Shown here piece after piece: positions 13,101 through 24,400 of a DNA stretch of 64,000 nucleotides. The notes under the pieces were generated by a model that saw nothing but the letters and a program-made list of their open reading frames with translations, had not been told where the DNA came from and made no database searches. Position numbers and translations under genes: made by a program. The stretch is from Apis mellifera. Its lineage: Eukaryota; Arthropoda; Insecta; Hymenoptera; Apidae. Within the stretch, counting starts at the first letter, position 1. Each line of letters opens with the position of its first letter. Location: the NCBI RefSeq assembly GCF_003254395.2, contig NC_037638.1, forward strand, positions 26,303,352 to 26,367,351. The letters run 5' to 3'.

Positions 13101-14319
13101 ACGGGCAACGGGGAAGAAGAAAGAAGAAATTTCCCCCAGCTTCTCAACGCGATACACGGGACATGTATTCCCGAGAAACGATTAATTTCCTAATGGTGCC
13201 CCCTCCGTTTCCGGAAATGATATTTGTTAACGATCCAATTTCGAAGAGCTCTTCCTATTCGACACGAAAGACGGAATGCATTGATAGAATATTCTATCCT
13301 TATAAAAAGTATCGTGTAGAAAGTATCGTGTAGAAATTCGAGCATCAATCAAATCAATTATAAGATTTGGGAACACAGGGATGCTGATCTCTGTGAGAGA
13401 TCGTCGAGTGTTGAATCGAAGTTAAATTTTTTAAAACGTAGATCGAATTATGAGATTAATATATATATCGAAATTTCGAATTACTTTTTGATGGAATAAT
13501 AATCCATTCGAAACCAAGAATTTCTTTTTTCTTTTCTCGTTTCAACGAATCGCATTACCGAGATAATAGGAAATCTATGGCGAGATTAATGGACGATTTT
13601 CCACGGAAAGGGAATGGGCTACGTTTTCGCGAACTTTGCAGATTGCCAGGCATTGCCAAGTGACCGTTTAGCTCGCGGCGCTCAGAATTACACGTACCTC
13701 GTTTTCGTTCGATTTAAATTATCAGGTGCTTCGCGGCTCGGCGAACAAATTCTATGCTACCGGCCTCGAGAGAGCGAGAAGGGGAATATCGAGGCAGCGG
13801 TACTGAAAAGTAGTACGGGAAAGGGAAAAAAGAAGAAAGGAAAGAAGGAAGAGAAGATGAAAGAACGAAGCGAGAGAGAGAGAGAGGAAGAATTATCGCG
13901 ATAAATGGTGGAAGAGAAGAGAGAAAGGGGATATTTTAAGAGAAATCGAGAGACAGATAAGGCGAAAAAAAAGAGAGAAGAGAGAAACTTGAATGTACCA
14001 GCAGGTGGAATTTTAATGGCTTAGGGAGATTTCGCATCTTTGATCGCCGTTAATCTCCAACGACATTCGTTTCCCTCTAATTTCAAAGATTCGAGGTTTC
14101 TCTTTCCTCTCTTTTTCTCGAAACATTCCTCGATTTGCATATATTCATAGCGCGCGGATGCTCGCTTCGAAACTCGCATCTAAACGAGAACAGGGGCTTA
14201 CGCGAAATTGGCTGGGCCCGCAACGATCGAGCACCAGTTGTGCAGAAGAAGAAGAAGAAGATGAGTACAGGTCAGACTCGCAACCAGTCGTAATCGAGTC
14301 GTTTGTTCGGACGAGGCTT

Positions 14320-14321
<2 letters not shown>
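10161..14321. other. Non-coding stretch, partly purine-skewed
   Basis: I see no supported exon. The stretch includes a GGAGGA/CCTCC-skewed GC-rich patch at about 10800-11200 and another around 12690-12770. From about 13780 the + strand becomes strongly purine-rich (GAGA and GAAG runs at 13815-14000). The tandem ATCGTGTAGAAAGT copy near 13307-13335 is a small local duplication. Open frames in the purine-rich parts are Lys/Arg/Glu strings on one strand and Ser/Leu/Phe strings on the other, as expected from composition. Confidence 0.6.

Positions 14322-14354
<33 letters not shown>
14322..14354. repeat. (TA)n microsatellite
   Basis: Pure TA dinucleotide run immediately upstream of a long purine-rich segment. 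Confidence 0.95.
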
Positions 14355-14360
<6 letters not shown>

Positions 14361-15010
14361 AAAAAAGAAGAGAAAGGAGAGAGATTGGACGACGTAGCGA
14401 ACGAAACAAACGTAGAGACGACGGAGGGGAAGGGAAGGGAAGAAATGCAGAGGGTGCGGAATGAAAGGGGTGGAAAGAGAAAGAAAAGAAGAGAAAAGGA
14501 AAGGAAAAAAAACGAGGGCGTCAGATCGAGCCGAGTTGGAAACGAAACAGAACCGTGCATCAACGCGAAGGAAATAAAAGGTGAAGAGAGAGAGAGAGAG
14601 AGAGAGGAAGAGCAGATGGCCGATGCACGTTGCCCTCTAATGGAAATTAAATAAAAGAGAATCGAATGAACTGTAACCAAAATTGTGTTCGCCCGATGGA
14701 AAACAAAGAGCTGACTGATCGGGAAATGGGCGACGGCGCGAGAAGGAAGAGGGGGGGAGGTGAGCGAAGAGAGAGAGAGAGAGGTTTGACACGGGAAAGG
14801 TTTGGCGGAGGGGCGGCCAGATGAGCGACGGACCAGAGGCATCGATGGCGGAGGAGCAAGGAGGCGAGAGAGGGAGTCTCGTTTCACGGTCGGGGAGGGA
14901 AGAAAGCAGTGGGACGCTGGGAGGAATGGTGGAGGAATCGCAGGGGAGAGGAGAAAGTCGGGTGTGCGGGCAGAGGGTGGCGAGCGGAGAAATACGTATC
15001 CAGTTAGTTT
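14355..15010 (+). repeat. Polypurine-rich tract with (GA)n cores
   Basis: For more than 600 bases the + strand is dominated by A and G, with (GA)n cores near 14586-14605 and 14769-14783. Such tracts can adopt H-DNA and recruit GAGA-type factors; that is general knowledge, not shown here. A 313-codon open frame on the opposite strand across this segment is a Ser/Leu/Pro/Phe-rich artefact of the skew. Confidence 0.7.
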
Positions 15011-15118
15011 TACACTGTGGCTCCAATTGATTCGAAATCGATTGTCGTTCGAACGATTCTCAATTGATCGATTACGGGAGGGTGGGCCGCGAAGAGAGAG
15101 TGGGCTACAGCCGGGGGC

Positions 15119-15158
15119 TTCACCCTCGTGCCGGCGCACCCGTGAGCCCCGAGGTGAA
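15119..15158. repeat. GC-rich imperfect stem-loop
   Basis: TTCACCCTCG at 15119-15128 can pair with CGAGGTGAA at 15150-15158, with one bulged C. A competing pairing of GGGGCT with AGCCCC also exists. This is a local palindrome in an otherwise unassigned GC-rich patch; whether it is transcribed is unknown. Confidence 0.5.
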
Positions 15159-16918
15159 ACGGAGAAAGAGAGTTTTGGCCTCGAGGAGGAGGACTTACTC
15201 TAAGCCAACGCCAATTGCATCCCGTTTTTTACGCCCGCTTGTTTCGACATGCCGTTACGATCGCCCAATTCCACCCTTTCCTTCCTTCCTTCCTTCCTTC
15301 CTTCCTTCGCCCCCTCCCACCTTAATTTTTGCCACCGTCTTCCTCCAATTTCTTCTACGATTTTACGTTATCACCATCCTCGGTCTTTTCTTTTTTCTTT
15401 TTTTGTATTCGTTTGCTCGATCACAGAGTTATACGTCGTCGAACGAAACTCTTAGCCGAGAGTAGTAGATTTTTAAGGGATTAGATTAAGTTTGCATTTT
15501 AAAATGGAAATTGGTTGAACGCAATGTGAAGAAACGGGACGAAAATTTGAGACGACTTTTATTTAAACGAATGGTCTCGAGAAGAATGGTCGGTTTCGCG
15601 TTTCATAACGTTATTTATCAATCAAACGTTCGTACTCTCATTTCTTAAATGTAATAGCTAGAACCGGATGGACCGTGTTTCTTCTACCGTCTCCGACATT
15701 AATTTTTTTTATTTGCGACTAACCAGCCTCGTGTTACATTTTCACCTTCACTCACGTCTTCCTTCTCTCGCGAAACGTATCACGTTTTTCCAATTAAATT
15801 ATATCTACGTCCCGCCTCTCTTCTGAGATATTAAAAATTTCGTAATTAGGTGTCAAAATTTAAATTCGACGAGTACAATTTCACCTTTTTTGAACTTTTC
15901 TCCAGCTTTCGTCGCTTTCTTTTCGCCAATATCCACAAATCTCGTTTCGTTCAAATATACATTCGTTCACGATCCTTACGATATCCTTTTTGCACGAATT
16001 ACTATTTTAATATTTCAACACTGATCTGGAAAAAATTTCGATCGGACCGGCAGGAGGGAGAGGAGGGGGAATAATGTCGACAGACAGACAGGGACGCGTG
16101 CATAGAGAAGTAGCTCGGTTAGAATTTCAGTTCGCGTGATACCGTTGGTTGTTTATTACAGACAACGCAACAGGAAGCACAGGTTGAGCCGCAAGCCGTT
16201 CTCATCATTAAGCGTGCACGGCCTGCCTGCTGCGATCCATGTTAATTAAATCAGTTGACGTACACATCGTGCGTCCAACGACGTGTATACGTATAGACCA
16301 AGCTTCGCATCCGTTACTGCGTACCGCAAGTTAGACGAGCCGAAACTTTGTCACGTACAGGGATCGCCGATTAATTCGTCCTTTGCCGCGGTAATCTCAA
16401 CACGTGAAAATACCTCCGCTATTCGATATCGATAGCGGACGTATTTCGATCATCCTTTCACGATCCCTTCACATCCCCTTCGATCGATTTCTTTTCCTTT
16501 TTTTAACCAGACCTCTAATCTACTTTAATAGATCGATCTAGCGTTTTCAATCATGCAAATTAAGTCTTAATCGATTATAATTTAATCCAAACCTGGAAAA
16601 AGAGATTTCTTCTCGTATAATATTTCGTCGTATTTCTCTAATTATTTTTTTAACGGATAATTACAAAGATCAGAATCTTTTGAGAAACTTTTAATTCTCC
16701 TCGATCCTTGTGATTCGTGCGCTGGGAACAATGGCAAGTGTAATTAATCTCTCGATGGAATCGCGGAGGATTTCTAAACAAAAAAGAAATATATATATAT
16801 ATATATATCGTTCGATCGAACGAATATCGGGGGGGCAATCTTCGATAAAACACCGAGTACATTTCGCACGAAGATTTAATTTCAATCGCTGGACTCGCGA
16901 ACGTATCAGAAAGAAGCT

Positions 16919-16962
<44 letters not shown>

Positions 16963-17724
16963 GCGGCATATAAATCCTTTTCCCTCCCTCCCTCGTGTAA
17001 CGTATCGATAATCCTCCACGGTTCGATAATTCAATCGTGGCGAGGAGCAACCGACACAAATCATTCTCCTCCCCTCCCCCTTCTCTATAACTCTGTCAAT
17101 AATAATCACATTCACGCTCCCCCTCCCTCCTTCGGCCAACGATCCTCTCGATCTCTCGAGGGCGAGATCGAAAACCTCCCGTTCTCGCCCGACTCGAATC
17201 AATTAAGCAAAAAGGAGGGAAGGGAGTGAGGGAGAAGAGGGAGAGAGAGAGGGAGGGAGCTTAAGACGATCCTGGATTTTCTTTTTCTTTCGGCGGAACA
17301 AACGCGGATCGACAAGCGGGCGTAGTGTCTTCCTCGAGGACAACACGTGGAAAGAAGAACAAAAGGACAAGAAGCGGTGGAAAGGTTGGGAAAAAGGGCT
17401 GTGGAACGGTTGGGGGAAGGGCTACAGTCCGGAAATAATGAAAGGGTGTTTATCCAGAATTAGGTCCAACCCCCGTGGTACCCCTATAGTCCATCGTTCG
17501 CTCATTCAGACAAATTAGCCCGGCGGCGGCCCTTTGTAGTTGCGCGATTCAAAGCGCGTGTTACTCTTACCAGCGCGCATTCGTGTTGACAGAGCTCTTC
17601 AACACTTCATTTAGACGGAACGCGCTGCCTCGTTCCAAAGAATATAAAGGATCTCTCCGTTTTTTTCTTTCTCTGTCTCTCTCTCTCTTTCTCTTTCTCT
17701 TCTTGCACCGCTCATCGACGCAAC
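15159..17724. other. Non-coding stretch with TA and tetranucleotide repeats
   Basis: This stretch contains a CCTT tetranucleotide run at about 15281-15308, TA runs at 16789-16808 and 16921-16961, and a CTCTTT tract at about 17670-17703. Between roughly 16080 and 16420 there is a less simple segment with a possible acceptor at 16160-16161 (see findings). No gene is supported. Confidence 0.6.
16921..16961. repeat. (TA)n microsatellite
   Basis: About 20 uninterrupted TA units between the end of AAGAAGCTAG and ACGCGGCATA. Confidence 0.95.
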
Positions 17725-18472
17725 TCGCGAGATTTCCCTTCTCGGATTCCTCTTGCTCCACGTATTTCCTTCCGATTCTCTCGAATCGTCATCGCCATGA
17801 AATATCATGGTATCATTGCTAGATGATTGGTTATCGATGGGAAAATTTCACTAGATTTTCCTTCAGTAGTTCTTCGATTCCTCTTGCTCCACGTGTTTCT
17901 CTCGAATTCTCTCGAATCGTCATCGCCATGAAATATCATAATATCGTTGATGGATGATGGGTTATCGATGGAAAAATTTCGCGAGATTTCCCTTCTCAGA
18001 TTCCTCTTGCTCCACGTGTTTCCCTCCAATTCTCTCGAATCGTCATCGCCATGAAATATCATAGCATCGTTGCTGGATGATGGGTTATCGATGGGAAAAT
18101 TTCGCAAGATTTCCCTTCAGTAGTTCTCCGATTCTTTTTGCTCCACGTGTTTCCTTTCAATTCTCTCGAATCGTCATCGCCATGAAATATCATAGCATCG
18201 TTGCTGAATAATGGGTTATCGATGGAAAAATTTCGCAAGATTTCCCTTCAGTAGTTCTCCGATTCTTCTTGCACATGTTTCCCTCCAATTCTCTCGAATC
18301 GTCATCGCCATGAAATATCATGATCATCATGGATGATGGGTTATCGATAGGAAAATTTCTCGAGATTTCCCTTCTCGGATTCCTCTTGCTCCACGTGTTT
18401 CCCTCCAATTCTCTCGAATCGTCATGAAATATCATGGTATCGTTGGTGGGTTATCGATGGGAAAATTTCGTT
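17725..18472. repeat. Six-unit minisatellite, about 115-131 bp per unit
   Basis: The phrase TCTTGCTCCACGTGTTTCC or a close variant recurs at about 17751, 17882, 18005, 18136, 18267 and 18384. It is followed each time by AATTCTCTCGAATCGTCAT, then ATGAAATATCAT, GGGTTATCGATGG and AAAATTTC. Most copies carry the palindrome CACGTG; the first has CACGTA and the fifth CACATG. Two unit forms exist, with or without a CAGTAGTTCTCCGATTC insert. Read on the minus strand, several units stay open and encode a repeating Asp/Ser/Arg-rich peptide, but not all period lengths are multiples of three and no start or splice context supports a real gene. Confidence 0.95.
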
Positions 18473-21400
18473 CTCCGTGAGATATATCACTCCCAAGTAT
18501 TGTATACACGAGATCGTAATGGAACGATCGCTTTGCTTGATTTAATTAGCATTCGAATACGGAATGCTTAATATCCGTATCCGCGACACGAGGCGGAATC
18601 GAATTCGACGGGGCTCCAACCCCGGGTTTACAATCGTCAATAATTAGTGTTAATCAGTCGAGCCAATCACTGTCAAACGGAATCAATAAGATAAACTACT
18701 CGATTCAATAGATAATTGCTCGACACAGTGGCAACGATAAGTGTCCGCCCGTGAACGATAGATAGATAGATGCACAGCGTCTGTCGGCCCACGTTAACGA
18801 TAAACGGATAGATTTGTTCATATAATTTTGGCACGATAATATTTCAACGGTTGTTACGAACTAACTCTGTTGTAGAATTTAAACTTAACTGAAATTTTAT
18901 TTATGATTTTATCATTCAATGTTGCCAGCACTGCTTTCATAGTTGGTATTTGTTTTTCTTCGATATTTCAAATGTTTCGTAAACAGATACGCGCAATTAC
19001 GTATGATCAAAATATATCTATTCAACCCATACATTTTTATTTATCTTTCATCGATCTATTTTACACACGTTCGTCGCGCGGGAGTAAGTAAATTTAAATT
19101 TAAATCGACGAATTATTCGATTATTAATGGCACAGTTAAGTTAGACAAAAATCCGATGCGAAATTAATGCAAGAGATTCGCGAATGTTTACTAAAAAATC
19201 GTTATACGGGAAAAAACAACGATTCCTTCGATCCGCCTCCCTCCCCGCGAGCGAGTTAAAAGATTAACTGCATATTTTCACGTCTAAATTCGGTGTAAAG
19301 TGTACTGTAGGGCATTTAGCGGATAATATGAACGCGACAGCTGGAATAAAGTTACTTTATAGCGTCATTTAGTAACAGCTGGCAGCAGTGACAATAGTAT
19401 TATTCCTGTGCATCTGAAATATGATGCGCATTTAACCCAGCCTTGATAAAGGGGGGGAGGGAAGAAAAAAAAAAAGGAAAAGAAAAAAAAGAAAGGTTCA
19501 TCTCCAACGTGATGCCGTTAATAAGTATGTAAACGAGTATCGCGGTGTAAATTTGCATCGATAATTCCGCGAGAAATTCTCGTTCGTCGAATTTCTGAGA
19601 AATTCGAGTCAAAAAACGTGCGTTTCTGTTTCATTTTGAATAACATTCAAGTGAATAGAGTCGTTTGTCAATCCTCTAACTTGATGAAAAATTAAAATGG
19701 CAGATCTGATTAAATTACGTTATCAAAGCTTGTTCAAATTATTCACGTTTGAATCGGTTGAACAGATTCGAATGATACGAAGGGAAGAAACAATATATCG
19801 AAGAGTTTACGAGTTACATGTCGTTAACCATTGTTTCGCGAAATTAATAGAGCTCGAGAGTGATAAGGATCCCTCTTTTCCACCGGGATGAATACCGGTG
19901 GAAGGAAGGAAGCGGGGAATTAAACACGAAGAAACTTCTTCCTTCGAGCTTATAGTTTAAAATTACGACGGGGATGAAGTTACATGTACCGCAAGAAGCA
20001 TTCAAAAAATTCCACCTACACTTTTGACACGTCGCAAAGACTTTCACAGCCTACTTTCAACCTTAAATGAACTTCTTTCCTTCTTAAAAAAAAAAAGAAA
20101 GAAAAGAAACCTAAAAACTTGGTGCCTGTTATCGATCTCTGCTATTAATTTTGCTTAAAAGCTCTTTACGAAGAAGAGGGAGAAAGGTAAAGGAGATATC
20201 CTGCCTACTTGCTGCTCATCATCATAACTAGGCGAATAAAAATATGCAAGTCGAGATATCCTCGAAAGAAATAACATTGCAGATGCAACATCGAATTGCT
20301 ACGATTAAAATATACTCGTTGAAGATTTCCTCTAAACGAGAAAGAAAGAAAAAAAAAAGTAAACAAATTCGACACCTATTCACTTAATTCGAACATCCCC
20401 TTCGGATTCGTTTGGCAAAATAGTTTCGACAGATCCAGCAAGATAGTCCGGAAAGAGGTGATTGGAATTCCGTTAGACAAGTGAATCGTCTTTAAAAAAC
20501 GGAGAGAGGAACATCCATCGGTCGGTGGACCAAGTGTTTCCCTCTGTTTCGGCTCGTCCCCTCCGCCCTTAGACAGGTTAAATATTCAGTTTCCGGCAGG
20601 TTAAAGATTGGAGGAGGTGGGTCGAGAGGCTTGATGTCGGTCGGCGGGCGTTACGTCCCGTATAAAGGAACACGAAAATCCGTTCCCCGTGAATTACACC
20701 GACATCCTGTCCCATCCGTTATCCGAGCCACCCCCGTTTCCCGGTAATTAACTATCAATTCGTTGGATCGCTGCTCCGACCGGGGACCGAGGTTATATTT
20801 TCGACCTGCTTTCCCAACCTGGCCTCTCCTCGTCTCCATCCATTTATCTCGAAGGATCGTGGTTAGAAAGAATCGCGAGTTTATTGGGTGGGAGTGTATT
20901 TCTTTATAGAAGGGAAGATAATCGATTCGAATAATAATCGATAACATAAACTCGCTTTCGATCGAGTTCTTTTTCCTTTCTTTTTTTTTTTTTAAACGTT
21001 TTTATCATCGTACGTACGTTTACGTTTATTTGGCCAGGTGTTGGTAGTTTTAGTAAATTGGAAATCTGCATCTCATGAAATATTTATATCATCGTAAAAA
21101 TTGCGTTTTAATTATTTACAATTGCGATCGAATATTCAAATTCGGTTATTCAAGTTCGATACAATTTTTGTATACACAAGCGGTGAGATTTAATACTTTT
21201 TTATCGGTCGAACAAAGATATAAAGCGTGAATATCCGTCCGTTTTAAAAATTTAAATCTTTCTTCCGTTTTTGGGGGTATTCTGGGGGAAAAAAAAAAAG
21301 AGAGAGATAAACAAAAAATTTCTCTTCGAAATTAAACACTCGTTAATTATTCGCTTTTTCGTCCAAATAAAGCGGATTTTGTACGTATTCCCTCGACGGA

Positions 21401-24400
21401 TCCCATCACTATTAAAATATTAAAAGATGGGATACAATTTTCCTCCCTTCCGCCATCTTCGCGAAACGTAATAAATTTTTTAATCCTTCTCTTCGTTGTT
21501 AAGATAAACAAATTAAGGGAAAAAAAAAAGAAGAAAGAAAGAAAAAAATGGAATCGCATAAATATTCATCGGAATCAAAAAAAAAAAAAAAAAAAAAGAT
21601 CCCATATTTATCCTCGCAAAATGGAGATGCATTCATTATCGACGCCGGCTTGATGGCGAATTCCATTAAAACGCCATACGTTGCGCTGCAACAAACGATT
21701 ATTGAATTAATCAATTAAACAAAAATCGTCGATACGATCGGTGTACGTGATTTTCGATAATTTGTATCAAAATGCTCCCATGTTAGCTCTTTTCTCTCCC
21801 TCTCCTTTTCCTTTTTTCTCCCCTCCCCCATTTTTCATTCGTTAGCCTATCTTTATGCATGCTCTCGTGACAATTGGCATGTTGGACAGGGTTCAACCGT
21901 TTTAATTTTTAATCTCCATTTAGGATAATTCCATTAACACGCTAATTGTATTGGTACATATACATATACATATATTTATTTATATATGTATATAGAATTT
22001 CGACCTTTTCGGTTCTCATGACTCTCGGTCATCATTCCCCGTATATTTAAAATATACGGTGTGCACGCCGAGGTTAAATAAAACAAACGCGCGTCCCGCG
22101 ATCCGATTAAATATGAAATCATAATTGGTTTACAAAAGCCGAAACGAGAGAGAGCCGCCCATTTACGATTTTTAATAATACACGTGCACGGGCACGATAC
22201 ACGTACCCCACCTTTTCTTTTTACCATTTATGAAATATACGACCAGTGGGATGAGTTTTTTCTCGCGACATTAACGTTATTTTCGTCCAATCTTAAACGT
22301 ATATATGTATATCCTGTTAAGATTATACATGTAAAAATATGTCTCGTATATTTATGCATGAATATTTATGCATGAAATATATTCTTTCTTACTGTTACTT
22401 TTGGTCAAATCGTTTCATTCGACCTATTCCCAATTCGATATATAATATTGAAAAATCCATCATCGATCATTTATTCCAGACGTTGTAAAAAACTTGGCGC
22501 CATTATAACCTTGTGATTTCACTTCGAAGCGTTGAATGGTAAAATTCCGATTATTATTTGGTGAATCGATTTAAACGATCGATTGGTAATAATAATGATA
22601 TACATGCTATTCCATCTTTATTTATTATCTTCTCTCTTAATGCGAAATTAATATTGTAATATAACATTATTGCGAAGATTAAAGATTCATTATATAAATG
22701 GAGGAAGAGGACGATCGTAAATAAAGTTAATCGTATGCTCATAGATTTCTCTGGTTACGTTTGATTAAATGACTGAGCCCTCTGGAGCTTCCTTTTCTCA
22801 GGATGTAATTCAGTATACCCATGGGAGAGAGTCACCGTCGTTGGAAAACCACTAAACGCGCGCGTCCTTGCAGAATTACCGGCCTCCATAAATCTAACTG
22901 GTTAATCGAACGATGTATTATCCTGTATTTAACAGTTGTAAAATCCAAGGAATTCCTTCTTTACTCTTCTTCTAATATCTTCGATTCAATGTAGGAATAT
23001 ATTTAATCCAAGATTTAAAGCAAGAAACTTTCCTTCAAGATCAAGAAGCTAGCCATTGGCCAGCGAGAAAAAGAAAAAGAAGAGAGATGATTTGTGCTAC
23101 GAATCTGCATTTTAATCATTCCTCGAGTAATAAATTCTCTCCCCGCATAATCTTAATCTTGGCCAAGTTACAGTCGCTTCTTCTATTCGCTCTGTTCTCC
23201 GGATTCACGCCTCTCGATTTGATCGTCATTAACGCGGAATTATTAACAGCGGGGAATGCTGGAATCCCAAATTTCTAATCGAATCCCAAATCTACGTCCG
23301 ATATAACGAGGCACAAACGTTCAATTCAAACGAAATTAATCAAAATCCGGGGTATACACCTCGTTTCACCTCTTCAAACCCTTTTTCAGACGACACCGCG
23401 TTTTGAAACCACGCGGTGAAAAAGGTATTGTCCAAATGAACGATATAAATCGGCCTTTTTCTCGCGTTTAAACTCTCTCGCGCCCCGTGCTCCTCCTTTT
23501 CGCCTTTTCCTCTCCTTTTTTCCCTTCCCTTCTTCCTTTTTTTTGTTTTTATTAACCAGCTGCATTTATCACAGTCCAGAGGATGGATGAGTCTTGAGGG
23601 CAGAACCCTAGAGTCTCCGTTATTTTTTTTTCTCCCTTCCCTTCCCCCCTCCCTTTTGGCCGAATATTTGTCTCTATCCGACGAGGAAGAAAGGGTTGGT
23701 AAGCGGATCGAGGCAGAAGGGTGTCGGTCGCTTATTAAAGAGAAAGGAAAGAAAAAACCCCTTTGGCCTTAAACACTGCCACCTTTTCTCCCTTTCCCCT
23801 CCCCGTTTCTCGCGACAACGCGCGATCATTAACGCGCTGCTCTCCTCCTTAGGGAGGAAGAAAGAAAAGGGAGGAGAAGGAGAGAAAGGGAGAAAAATCG
23901 AATCGTGAAATCCTGGAGGAGATCTGATGATTATGATGATGATACTGGAAATAATTCGATACACCGATACACCGTGCGTAATAATGTACGTTTTTACGCT
24001 CGTTCGTTCGTGGGAATAAAGGGGAGGAGGGGAGGGGAGGGGGAAGGGTGGGGGTAAATGGGATTTATGCTAATCGCGGTGATTTTAAGTTGCGATTTCT
24101 ATAACTTTCCAGCTATCCATATGCACGAATTATCATTAAACCCTGTTTAATAGTTACTGTAATGTATACGATCATTAAACAGCGGCCACGGATTTCGGTT
24201 CAATTTTGCGTTGGCAAGCTGCTAAATACCGAAATGCGAAATTACAATTAGTTGTTAATGCCTCCGTTGTTCCATAAGAAACGTATATACGCGCCTGCCT
24301 GATAGAGGATAATTGAAACGGTGATCGATTTATCGGATAAAACACGAAGAAATGTACATATGTATGTATGTATGTATATATGCGCACGTATATGTATTTT

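Noticed and set aside
14198..15139. 313-codon open frame on the minus strand
   Set aside because: It is a Ser/Leu/Pro/Phe-rich translation of a polypurine tract and a TA microsatellite, with no domain and no coding-like codon mix. Other frames of the same region are also open.
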